Shown here piece by piece: positions 1-10,036 of a DNA stretch of 64,000 bases. Numbering within the stretch: the first letter of the stretch is position 1; every line of letters starts with the position of its first letter. The stretch is from Cyprinodon diabolis (Eukaryota > Chordata > Actinopteri > Cyprinodontiformes > Cyprinodontidae). The translations under genes were made by a program, and so were the position numbers. The notes under the pieces were generated by a model. The model ran no database searches. It worked only from the letters and a program-made list of their open reading frames with translations, and was not told the DNA's origin. The stretch is taken from the NCBI GenBank assembly GCA_030533445.1, contig CM060082.1, positions 37,012,817 to 37,076,816 of the forward strand, written 5' to 3'.

Positions 1-53
1 GGATGGATGGATGGATGGATGGATGGATGGATGGATGGATGGATGGATGGATG
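1..53. repeat. (GGAT)n microsatellite at the left edge
   Basis: Uninterrupted GGAT tetranucleotide repeat running from the window edge, so its full length is unknown. It ends where the sequence becomes ATGTGCAAAT. A complementary-type CATC repeat occurs at 51264-51308. Confidence 0.97.
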
Positions 54-2690
54 TGCAAATTCAATAGCTAGAGTCCTCTGCACAATACATAGAAAGATGA
101 TATAAAGCATTAATCTGCAATGAAGTATGCTGCAAATGAACTCTCAATCAGTGCGGGGTTCAAATCATGCCTCTCTATCTGGCAGTTAATGAGTTTGGGT
201 CTGGTTCTCGTCAGGAGTAAGAAACCCGTCTTTCTGCTGACGAGTGGAAGGCAATAATTTAAAGTTTTGAATAAAGGGATTTTCCTGATACATGAATTAT
301 TATTGCTTAATCATAGCAAGATATTGTGGACAGTTTTATGCTCTTAGCCTTGTTGAATTAAGTGTTCAAGGCTCCTTTAGATACCTTGGAGCAGAATATG
401 ATCTTAAACACCCTAAAAACAATTCCTATAACCTTCCTTTCAGTTGAAACCCTTGAACTGAAGTTGTGAACTAACAAATAAGTGCACTACATGGCTGTTG
501 TCCACACGATTGCACTGTTAATGAGGTTAATAATAAGGATTTTAAAATTCTTAAAGCACCTTTGTATTTTTCATATGTTACTGGAGCGGAGATGCTTAGA
601 TAACCAAGGAGCAGGTTTTCTACAGCAATTGAAAATATGCACTCAACCTGTTTTAATAAATCTTTATAAGTAGGCTATGAACCTTAAGCTGACAAACATT
701 ATTTTTTTTCTTTTTATCGACCGTTTGTAAAACAGATTGATAGATGAAGATCAAAGGTGGTATTTCCACTGGTGTAGAGGACGCTGTGAATAAATCTTTA
801 TTTTCTCCACAGAGTAACGTGAATTGAATTAGTTGTTTTTCTAATATGTTCCTTTGGAATGCCAAAGCTGGGGGCCTCATTTTTTTTTAAATACATTTTG
901 GTTCTCCATGGTTCTTAGACATACAGAATCTCATTTAACTTGGATTCCACTGCATATGTAATGAGTTTCTTTATCTGTTCCTTCTTCCATTGCTATGTTT
1001 ACCTTGTTCTTTTAATATTTACTAAGCAGTTGATTTGAATGTTAATAGACCAGCAAAGAGTTAACTGGAAGTTTAATATTATGTTAATAAATCTGTATTT
1101 GGGAAAAGGTTTTTTGTGTTAATGTGTGTAGGGAGGGGAGCAGAGATGTAGCCAGAAAATCCTAATAGGGGTGTCCAGTCAATAACCAATGAACATTGAG
1201 GGGTGGCCGTAAGGCACCAGAACCTCATGCTCAATCTACACTGTTCCAACAGGAACAAGCACAACATCCATATTTTCTAAATAAAGACAAACTATACTTT
1301 CCTGCAGCCTTTGCTACAAATAGATGCATATATTTAAACATCTATGCGTGTAAATAAAAGGCATAGTGGACAAAATTCTTTCAGGTTTGAGTTCCGGGGT
1401 GAACATATTTCAATTGTCATTACCTACCTTACTTTCACAATCATTCTGCAAAAAAATTATATTTAAATCTACTAATATCCACATTTAATTAAATTTTATG
1501 TTTTTATTAAAGTAGTTATTTATCCATGATTTCACTGAAGACTCCCAGATGACTTGCAGAGGCACATCATTTTATCTTTACCCCAAATAATTTTAAATTT
1601 AGTTCTGAAAAGAGCATGAATTCTGTATCTATCACCTTTAATATTTGTATATTGATGTGCACAATTAACCACAGTGTTTCTGTTGTGAAGTAGTTGTTAA
1701 TATATGAAAAATTTATTAACAACTATTAACAATTTTTAACAACAACTATTAACAATTTATTAACAATCCTCTGTGATTCATGGGCATCAGCTGACCCTAC
1801 CTGGTTTAACTTTTTTTCTCAATTCTTTTAATGTCAACTTTAATCAGATCATCATGATTTCCTCCTTTACGATTATCCGATACTGGCCGTGGACGAGACA
1901 CTGTTTGGATGTTTGGATTGTCTAACAGTATAGAAGCTGCAGAGAGGCGTTTTATACTACAACCCTGCTTCCTGGTCTGCATGTTGGACTGTCAAGGTTT
2001 TGGAGGATTAATAGATCTGGTCAGATTCCTAGAAAGAAAAGCTGCACATTCAACATGGGATGGATGCCGTCTCTCTCAATCACACCAGATTTCTCCCAAA
2101 AAGTCTGTCAACGATCAGCCTAGCCTACATTGTTTTCAGGACAACACTGGCATTCACAAAAAAATGTTTTCTGCACTTAACCCATCCCTTATCGAGCAGT
2201 GCACTGCCGTGCAGAACCCATGGAGGGCTAAGGTTATTGTTGAGACGCAACATGCCGATAAGTGGGATTTACACCAGGGAAATTGCAGCGTTCCTAGAAA
2301 GTGCATTGCTTTAAACAATTGGTCGGTTTTTTTCTGTTTTAGAAATTCATCTCAACATTTGACCAAGTCTGTTTAATTTCATTGGAAATATATATAAATA
2401 TCTCCCTAGATTTATTTATTAGATACATATGAATTACAAGCTAAATAATTGAAAAGCTATTCAAATATATTTGGGATCAATAATGTTTTATTATTTCAAT
2501 TCAAAATTACTGGCCTGCTGTCTTTTGCTGTTTTCAAGTGCTTCTTACTATTAGACTTAATAATCTGAGTTTACTTCTGAAGAAGGCATTTTGTTTGGAA
2601 GGCTTAAAGGTTTTAGAACCCCCCAAAGAGAAGATACAGAGTTGAATAGATTCCCAGGAAGTATGACACAGAATTCATTTTGCTCAGGTA
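54..2690. other. Unassigned AT-rich DNA, no supported gene
   Basis: I see no exon with good splice sites or recognisable protein similarity. The longest open frame (1909-2376 plus, 155 codons, Cys- and Ser-rich) resembles no family I know. It begins at a TTG and overlaps another open frame, so I leave it out as a gene. Short AAC/TTAAC runs occur near 1690-1760. Confidence 0.5.
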
Positions 2691-2694
2691 ATGG

Positions 2695-2700
2695 TTTATT
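2695..2700 (-). terminator. Candidate polyadenylation signal of serpin copy A
   Basis: TTTATT on the plus strand reads AATAAA on the minus strand, about 360 bases downstream of the copy A stop codon. The position suits a 3' UTR end, but short AT-rich hexamers are common in this DNA. Confidence 0.4.
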
Positions 2701-3056
2701 GTACAGAAAACTTTAAACATTCAATAAGATTTTAATACGTCAGCATGATAGCAAAGCCTATGATAGTAAATCACATGCTCTTAAGACAAGGCATTAGTTC
2801 CCTGTCAATGTCCAGATTATGCATTGAGAATGTCAGACATAGTGTTTATGTAGCAGTTAGCCAGGTAAGTTTCTGCAAATAAAACAGAAGTGACATTTTT
2901 CAAACCATTTGACTCGATTAAGCCAGCAATTAGGCACTTTCTCTATAAAAAGGTTGAATTAAGATCATACTTCTATTACTGTTGCAGGAATGTGGCTACT
3001 GCTGCATCACCCCTTACCTTTTACCAGGAGAGTGTTCACTTTAAAGCAAATGGATA

Positions 3057-3280
3057 TCATTCAGGGGAGCAGAAGCGTCCAGCAAAGAGAATGCTCATGG
3101 TGGGGTTATGGCGGATGAAGAAAAGGAAGGGATGATTTGCACAAAAAAGTGGAGTTTCTCTGAAACAAAGACTTATTGCAGTACCAGCAACAATAGAAGC
3201 CTCTGTTCCCTCCTCGTTGACCTCCACAAAAGCCTTTAGGAAGACTTCAGAGAGAAAAAGCTCCTTGTTGCCAGACATAC
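3057..3280 (-). CDS. Serpin copy A terminal exon with reactive-centre loop
   Basis: The exon is open for 73 codons after a phase-1 acceptor (CAG|GT ATG). It reads [26 protein letters not shown], a variable loop, then [11 protein letters not shown] and the C-terminal FAGRFCSPE, all serpin strand s5A/s1C/s4B landmarks. Counting 17 residues from the first Glu of EEGT places P1 at Cys and P1' at Phe. Hinge residues P12-P9 are Ala-Ser-Ile-Val. The two bulky residues should slow loop insertion into sheet A, so a substrate-like or inactive product is expected if it is expressed. Confidence 0.85.
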
Positions 3281-3315
3281 CTGTACCATAGGGGCAGAAA
3301 CATTAAATGACTACC

Positions 3316-3460
3316 AGTGTTGTGCTAGTTACTGAAAAGCAGTAACTAGTTTCTGTTACTAGTTACTTCATTTCAAAAGTAACTTAGTTACTAACTCAGT
3401 TACTTACACCATAAGGTAAAGCGTTACTGTGAAAAGTAACTATTTAGTTACTTTTTTTTT
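3316..3460. mobile_element. hAT-like MITE terminus (GTAACTAGTTAC-rich)
   Basis: Starts CAGTGTTGTGCTAGTTACTG and is built of GTTACT/AGTAAC short inverted words. This is the look of a widespread fish hAT-type MITE end. A related end in the same orientation is at 4783-4920. No matching opposite terminus is visible, so these are broken copies. Confidence 0.55.
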
Positions 3461-3858
3461 TTAAAGGTTCATATTATGCCCTTATAGCCTTCATTTCAGA
3501 AATGTTATTGCACTGGAGAATAATACCATCTGTTGAAGAACTTGACATGCATTTGCATCATGAAACTCTGCTAAGCAATTCTATATACAAGCAACAAAGA
3601 TATGTTTCAAAGTGACAATTTATTTCAGGGCAGAACAAACTGACAATGCTACATAGTAGGTAGTTGCAGGCAAAATTGCCCTTTACAGCAGGTGGCCTGC
3701 TATAATTTGTTCCCCCCTTGTAACTTTAAGAAACAAAGGTCAATCAACTCCAAAGTTTCAGGAATGAATTGTCATCATAAAAGATGTTTATAAGCCAAAA
3801 CTGAAAAAGCTGGGGCCTTTTTTGTCTGATTTAGACAGGGGGATCAGATTTCAGCAGG

Positions 3859-3908
3859 TTTTATTTCATCCCATATTGCCAATTCTGGCAATATGGGATG
3901 AAATAAAA
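3859..3908. repeat. 50-bp perfect hairpin palindrome
   Basis: Two 23-bp arms (3859-3881 and 3886-3908) are exact reverse complements around a 4-nt loop ATTC. It lies in intronic DNA of copy A between the two hAT-like ends. No mobile-element termini are visible at its borders. Confidence 0.9.
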
Positions 3909-4782
3909 CGGCTGATGTTAGAACACAAACTGTTTATTAAGGATAGTACAACAGTGATAAATTGTAAGTTAATACAAAACACAAATATAGATTTAAGTAC
4001 TAAATTTCAACCAGGAAAATATTATTTCCTTCTGCATATAGTCTTTAATGATTACACGTGCACTCCATTTTCTATTTCATTTTTATTACAAGTATATGGT
4101 TTACAACAGTTTTCAATGGGATGAGAACATTTGGACACTGAAACAATGAGATATTTTTTTTAAGGAACGTATGGAAAAGAACAAGGATCTGTTTGCTTTC
4201 AGAGGAAGGAGTAGACACTGCTGTCAGCGACCAGCTTTCAAGCAAACGTTTGTGTTTTATTATTAGTTTTAGATCAATATCACTGGCGATATTCTGCTAT
4301 AACATGTGAAGTAAAGAATAAAACAGTAAAGCTCAACTCTCATACACCTAAAACCTTTCAAATTTCAAGTTCTGCACGTTGGAATTGAGGCGGAGTTAAG
4401 TTGGGTTGTTCGTCCTACTCCGTGCGCGCTTCCGACGAGGGGATACAAATTTTCCCAGGGATAACTACCTTGGCACGACACCGGTAGCTTCTATCTTCGT
4501 CGCAGCATGTTGCTTTTGTAGGTGTTTCAACAGATTGCAGTTGCTGTTCTGGGCTGTAGAATCTTTGATCCACTTACTTTGTAACACGTTAGTCCCAACA
4601 GTGATGACTACCATATTAGTTGATGTGTGCATAGAGCCAAAATATGTGTTCCTTTTTTTAAATTGCACACTCAGAGCTCATGCTTTTTATGGGAATATGA
4701 GTAGTAAAGCAGAACCATAAAAAAAGCACAGCTGAAAAAGCCGCATCTTTTCCACATGTTCCCTAATTAGCATCTCAGTTAT

Positions 4783-4920
4783 CACTGTTGGGAAAGTTAC
4801 TTTAAAAAATTTGCTAGTTATAGATACTTAAACCTCCAATAATGTAACTCAGTAACAGTGAATGCTCAATGAAAGTAACTCGTTACTAGCCAAAATAAGC
4901 ATGCAGTTACTTTTCCATGT
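4783..4920. mobile_element. hAT-like MITE terminus, second copy
   Basis: Begins CACTGTTGGGAAAGTTACTT and continues in GTAACT-rich sequence to an AGTTACTTTTCC end. It resembles the other terminus type of the same family as 3316-3460. The 3460-4783 interval between them is unassigned but includes a GC-richer patch at 4385-4560. Confidence 0.5.
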
Positions 4921-6740
4921 TTTGAAATGTTAAACTATTTAGGTTTAATTATGTAATACGAGGAGCTTTTTTTATTTATAAATAAATCAAAGTATTAATT
5001 AAAAGGTCTACCCATCAGAAAACATTGACAACTAGTTTGCACTACTTTGGTGTATTTGGTTTGACAAGTAAGCAGCGATATAATTATCCAGATACAATGA
5101 TTTTTCTTTTTTAGATTAAAATAAAGATAACATGTTTTAGAATTTTATATAATTGGGTATAAAGAGGTATAAAGCTGAAAAATAACAAAAGTAAAATAAA
5201 TATTACAATAGAATAAAAAAAAGGGGTTACACTATTCCAGAAAGAAAACACTATCAGGACTTTATGATCTCAGGATTTAAAAATATAAACCATGCAAGTA
5301 AAATCATTAACCCTGAGAATGTGTCATGATTAAAGGCAGCCAGCAGTCAGTCAGTTTTAAGAAAGATCTGCAGAGTTTCAATAAAAGACAAGAGTGAGAC
5401 TTAAGTGTCAGGATGCGTTCTGCCCAAACAATTGTCTGTTTTTAAAGCCAATTTATACCTAAAGACCGTTTACCTCACCTCCATGCCAGCTCATATAACT
5501 GCACTGTGGCCTCCCAGTTAACCATAAATATGATGTGAAACAAGAATTTGGACAAAAATTTGACAACAGTGGCAAATTTTCAGAGGTGACCAATGTGCAA
5601 AGGAGGTTTGCCGGAAACAAACGGGCACCAAAGGGGTTCAGGGTGAACCTATAATGATCAAAATGAACATACTTCTATATTGTAGCAATAAATCACTGAA
5701 GATGGAGCAGAGTTTCATGAGGCCGTTGCTAATAAAGCTATGCACATATTTATACTTCGGTGACGTTTAAAGGAATTTATTGTTATACACAGAATAAACA
5801 TTAAATGGGTTGAGCAGTTGATCTTTATCTTTAATTACATAGAACTCCTAAAGGACTGCTGAGGCAAACTCTACCCCATAAAACATTAAAAAATTATATA
5901 AAACAGCAAGAATTCTATATTAATCCTCATTAATTATGATATAGTTGTAAATAATTAATTACTGTATTTCTTTTTGTAACTTTTAGGTTAATATAGTTCA
6001 TAAAATGTCAAAGTAGGTACATGGATGGTTGTAACAATGATCCGTTATCTTTATATTTGTGAGTAAAAGATAACAGTTAAACACACAATCTGGTTTTGTT
6101 ATTTAGTTTATTTCGAAATTAGATTTGTTTAGGGCAGTGCCTTGTTTGACAGGCCTCATCTTGTTTCCTTTAAACATTGAACTGATTTAACATTAGAATA
6201 TTTAGTTGCTACACTCTAACGTAAAATTAAACGCTTATATTAGAGTGGTGAAATACGAAAAGTCAGTTTGAATACTCTCCTCTGTCATTTCCCTTTCAGA
6301 GCAGGTATGCACAGGACCGCACCATCAGAATTGAAGGAGGGGTTTAGTCTTATGTATGTTGAGTATTTGTTTGAAATGAATTGAAAGTTTCTGTTTGTCT
6401 TGATTAGTACATGTAAATGTATCTCTTCACTAGCTGCTCATTTAGAACAAATATTCTTGTTTGCAGTATTTTATAAATGTTTCTTCCAATATTGTTCCAT
6501 CTGTATTTAAGAAGCTTATCTGTCATTGTGCTGTGGTTGGTGTGGTTTGGTTGATGTGCTGCACCAACAAAAATTGAAGAAGTTTCAGCTTAAACTCTTC
6601 TAAGTCTGTTCCTTTAAACTGTTTTGGGTCCCTCCTCCAAGACTGATTGACCTCCTGACTAGCATGTAGCAAGTGGTGTCAGAAGTTATGGTTTGAAACT
6701 ACATGCTAAATGATGGCATGGCGTGGAAAAAGGAAGTACT
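4921..6740. other. Intronic AT-rich DNA of copy A, nothing recognised
   Basis: No exon, long open frame or terminal repeat pair could be supported here. Copy A exons 8 and 9 lie on either side. Confidence 0.5.
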
Positions 6741-8160
6741 CAGTGGTAGTACTTGAGTACAAGTATTGATATTCATAGTCAAATCTTACTCAACTAGAAG
6801 TAAAAGTTACTCAGTCAAATATCTAAGTTATTGAAGTACTCACTTTTGAAAATACTTTCAAACGTATAAATAAGTTTCTGTAATATCAGAACATTTATGT
6901 ATATTTTTTTAGAGTAATTCTAAAAAAACTTTAACTTTCAGAAACGGTCTGAAGTATTAATCCGTACAACCAGTCTGCTACAAATGCTACACTAACTGTA
7001 AAGACCTTTAGCATAATAATGCCACAAAAATAATGGCTATTTTGATAATTATTTCTTATTTAAAAACAAACAGAAAAAGATAGAAGGTGTTTCTTTATTC
7101 TTCTCACGATTTCATGATGTAATAGAGGTTTAAGGTTGAATTTGTTACCACAAAGAAACTACAACTCTGCTTTAGGAACTCACCCAACTGAACAACTTGG
7201 CCAGATGGCAATAACCAACACTTTATAAGAATTTTCAAACTACAAATACTTTTACGGATTTTTGGAAATTCATGCAAATCTTTTAAACAGTGGTGTTCAA
7301 ATTTGCTCCCAAGGGCTGTTAGTATCTTGCCTGTTGAAATTGCGGTCAAGCGAGAAAAACAGCAACAGCGGATTATAAAGATAAGCTGAGGCAAATGGTA
7401 ACAAATAACAGCTTCCTCAAAACATAGTTGAGTAAAAAGTACAATACTTGACTTTGAAATGTAGTGAAGTGAAAGTTATAAGAACGTCCCAAACAATTAC
7501 AAAAGTACCGTAATTTTCGGACTATAAGCCACGACTTTTTCCCAATTTTCGACCATTTTTTGATTTTGCGGCTTATATAACAATGCGGCTTATTTATGGA
7601 CTTTTACAGCTAACGGCCACTAGGCTAATACGGTACCTAAATCTATGGATTTTACCATTCACCATGTTGACATCACATATGCTTCAACACACAAGTAGCC
7701 GTGCGCGCGGGAATGCGGAAGCAGACTCCGAGAAAGACGGACATTGTGAGCGCAAGACAGTTCGTGTGACACCTTCATTATGGAAAACAAACGTTGAAAT
7801 GCATATGATGCAGCTTTTAAGTTAAAGGCAGTCAATTTGGCAGTAAACCAAGAAAATAGAACCGCTGCACGTAACCTTGGAATCAACAAGTCAATGGTAA
7901 GACGTTGGAGAAGCCAGCAGGAAGAATTGTCTCAATTCAATTGTGTTGAAATGTTAATAAATAGGAGCTTCCCCAAACAGTTGCCTCTTTCCTGACAATC
8001 CTCTCTGTGCACGAGCCATATGGTAATTAAACATAAAAAACCTGCGGCTTATATTCAGGTGCGGCTTATAGTCCCAAAATTACGGTAAAGATACTTTGAA
8101 AAAGTACTTAAGTACCTTAATCAAGTAAATGTACTTCTTTTTTTTCACTTTCCACCACTG
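6741..8160. mobile_element. MITE with CAGTGGT...ACCACTG ends, containing a nested element
   Basis: The left end is CAGTGGTAGTACTTGAGTAC and the right end is TTCACTTTCCACCACTG. The termini are inverted (CAGTGGT/ACCACTG), and inside them run AAGTACT/AGTACTT words typical of a fish hAT-type MITE. A second transposon (7508-8085) sits inside. Flanking 8-mers do not match, so no target duplication is claimed. Confidence 0.6.
7508..8085 (+). mobile_element. Pogo/Tigger-like non-autonomous element with HTH fragment
   Basis: Terminal inverted repeats of about 24 bp start CCGTAATTTTCGGACTATAA and end GTCCCAAAATTACGG, flanked by TA at 7506-7507 and 8086-8087, as for pogo/mariner insertions. Inside, at about 7806-7920 plus, a frame reads AAFKLKAVNLAVNQENRTAA, then RNLGINKSMVRRWR. 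This matches the helix-turn-helix (Brinker/psq type) at the N-terminus of pogo-type transposases. An in-frame TGA lies just upstream of it and no DDE domain follows. It is an internally deleted derivative that keeps part of the DNA-binding exon. Confidence 0.75.
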
Positions 8161-8706
8161 CCCTTATAAGATCATAAGATGTGTGAATAAGGTAATCTAT
8201 GACCTCTACACACCAGATAAGCAGCAGATGTTTCCATGGGAACCATTTGAAGGAGCTTCACTGTCCTTCAACCAAGTAGGTCCAACTATTGAAACATCTA
8301 AGTCATAGCTCTTTATTTGTGAAGCAGAAGAGGACAGTGTACAGGAGTTCCCAGGAAAAAAAACAAAAACAAATCTATGACAGTGGATCTGTAAGAACTC
8401 CAGCCTGGTCAGTAGAGAGATATCCAGTGACTGACACAGACCTTTCACAAAAACAAAAGGTTTCACTACATTGGTTGAGCATAAATATCTCCTTAAGGAT
8501 GATGCTGCACCGCACTGAAGGTTTTATCGGATCCTTTAAACTCAACTGCTCCCTAAACTCAAACCAGAGGTGGAGCTGATGTTGGAGCTGGACATGTCTC
8601 ACAGTGGAAATTAATTTGAATGTGTGATTATGTAAATATTTTGGATTGTGCATGATTTCTCATTTTTTTTGTTTTATTGCATGCCAAAAAAAAAGAAAAT
8701 GAAAAA

Positions 8707-8880
8707 CAATCCACTGGACTTTGTTTCCAAGTTTGAGACTTTTCGCTTCCCATCCAGGAAGCTTTTTCAATTCAAAATGTCAGGAACAGCGTTGAATTCA
8801 AGGTTTTAAACGGTAGCCCAACAAAGCCTTGTTTTTGTTTTGAAAACATGCAAATTGGAACAGATGAAGCAACATGGTTG
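8707..8880 (-). mobile_element. Penelope-like element terminal fragment
   Basis: Closely resembles the 3' terminal part of the Penelope element at 9938-10080: shared CACTGGACTT, a GAAA-bearing core, then AGGAAGCTTTTTCAATTCAA and an AAAACATGCAA block. No RT coding sequence is attached. It is a short truncated copy about 1 kb from the larger one. Confidence 0.6.
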
Positions 8881-9434
8881 GAGATTTGCATGATTTTACT
8901 GTTTTGATCCACTGTGGACTCTAAGGACAATTAACTTGATGATGGTCACCTGTGGAGTTGTGGGTGTACCTGGAAGCATCCTATGAGCTGTCTTACAGAC
9001 CTGGCAAGAGAAGCGGGCAGAAAACCTTAAGGGTGAAGAACTCACTACAGGAGGGAGGGGAACAGCACATTGCAGCCAGGCGTGGTGAGAGGACGGACAG
9101 TGGCTCTGCAGGATGGTCTCTCCTTTGCGCTCAAGGCATGCTGAAGTTATACTGCTTTATACTCATTGAGAAATGAATAACAAATGTTAGACGTGAGTTT
9201 CTCGATCTTCTGGGCCATATGCTCTAATTATCCCATTTAAGTTAAGTAACCTGGGAATTCTGCATCTGATGAGCGTATGAATTATATTGAACACGTTACA
9301 ACAGGTACATTAGTGCACAGCAAAGATCAACACTTCACTCATTCAGCATATTACATAGACTGGCTATTATAGTATGAAAATTATATATTCAGAATTCTGA
9401 CACTTGTAATTAGAGAAACTAATTTTTTTCTTAC

Positions 9435-9615
9435 CAGATAAGTCACACTTTGTCTCATCAAAAGCGTCCTCCATGCCCATACTGATCAGGGTTTTCCTCA
9501 TGTCATACTTCTCCTCTATCTTGAATCGAGGGAGACGCACCTCAACGTATTGGCATTCCATCTTGTCAGGATGAGTCCATTCTTTGAATTTCTCATAGGT
9601 GAGAAGTTTCTCCAG
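9435..9615 (-). CDS. Serpin copy A penultimate exon
   Basis: 181-bp exon, acceptor ATCAAG|CTGGAG and donor TCTG|GTAAG on the minus strand. It encodes [17 protein letters not shown], then VRLPRFKIEEKYDMRKTLIS and [16 protein letters not shown]. These cover the serpin helix H / strand s2C region and the conserved LPRFK and MGM.DAF motifs. Length and phase equal those of exon 8 in copies B and C. Confidence 0.88.
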
Positions 9616-9937
9616 CTTGATGGAAAACAAAAACAGTTGTGAACACACATCTGATAATCAGACAAAAGCTAATAGAAAAGCTAACCTTTCATTGGATTAG
9701 CTTTTTTGATAACCTTTAAAACTCTTTGCTGACTGGTTAACTTTAGTTATACTGAATTTGGATATTTTAATTCAATATCATTTACATCATCGAAGCAGGT
9801 TAAAAGCCAGCTGCTTTTATGTATGACAGAACCTTTTGTCAGGAACCGAGGACAGATGGACCCAGTATTCAAGGAGAGACAGTCAGTAGGAAAGTTCAAA
9901 CGTTTATTAAATATTTTTTCCGTAAAAAATTCAAAAA

Positions 9938-10010
9938 ATATCCACTGGACTTGGTTTTCAAGATTTGAAGACGTTTCGCCACCTCTCCAGGAAGCTTTCT
10001 CAATTCAAAT
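9938..10010 (-). other. Hammerhead-ribozyme-like core at the Penelope terminus
   Basis: Minus strand reads AAGCTTCCTGGAGAGGTGGC followed by GAAACGTCTTC. The fragment at 8707-8880 has CTGGATGGGAAGCGAAA at the same place. Penelope-like elements are known to carry minimal hammerhead motifs in their terminal repeats. The order of a CTGAnGA-like word, a short stem and GAAAC GTC fits, but the first box is degenerate here, so self-cleavage is doubtful. Confidence 0.35.
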
Positions 10011-10036
10011 GTCTGGATCTGCAGTGAGTTTGAGTC

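Noticed and set aside
1909..2376. 155-codon plus-strand open frame
   Set aside because: Starts at TTG, overlaps another frame, lacks recognisable similarity and has no splice or promoter context.
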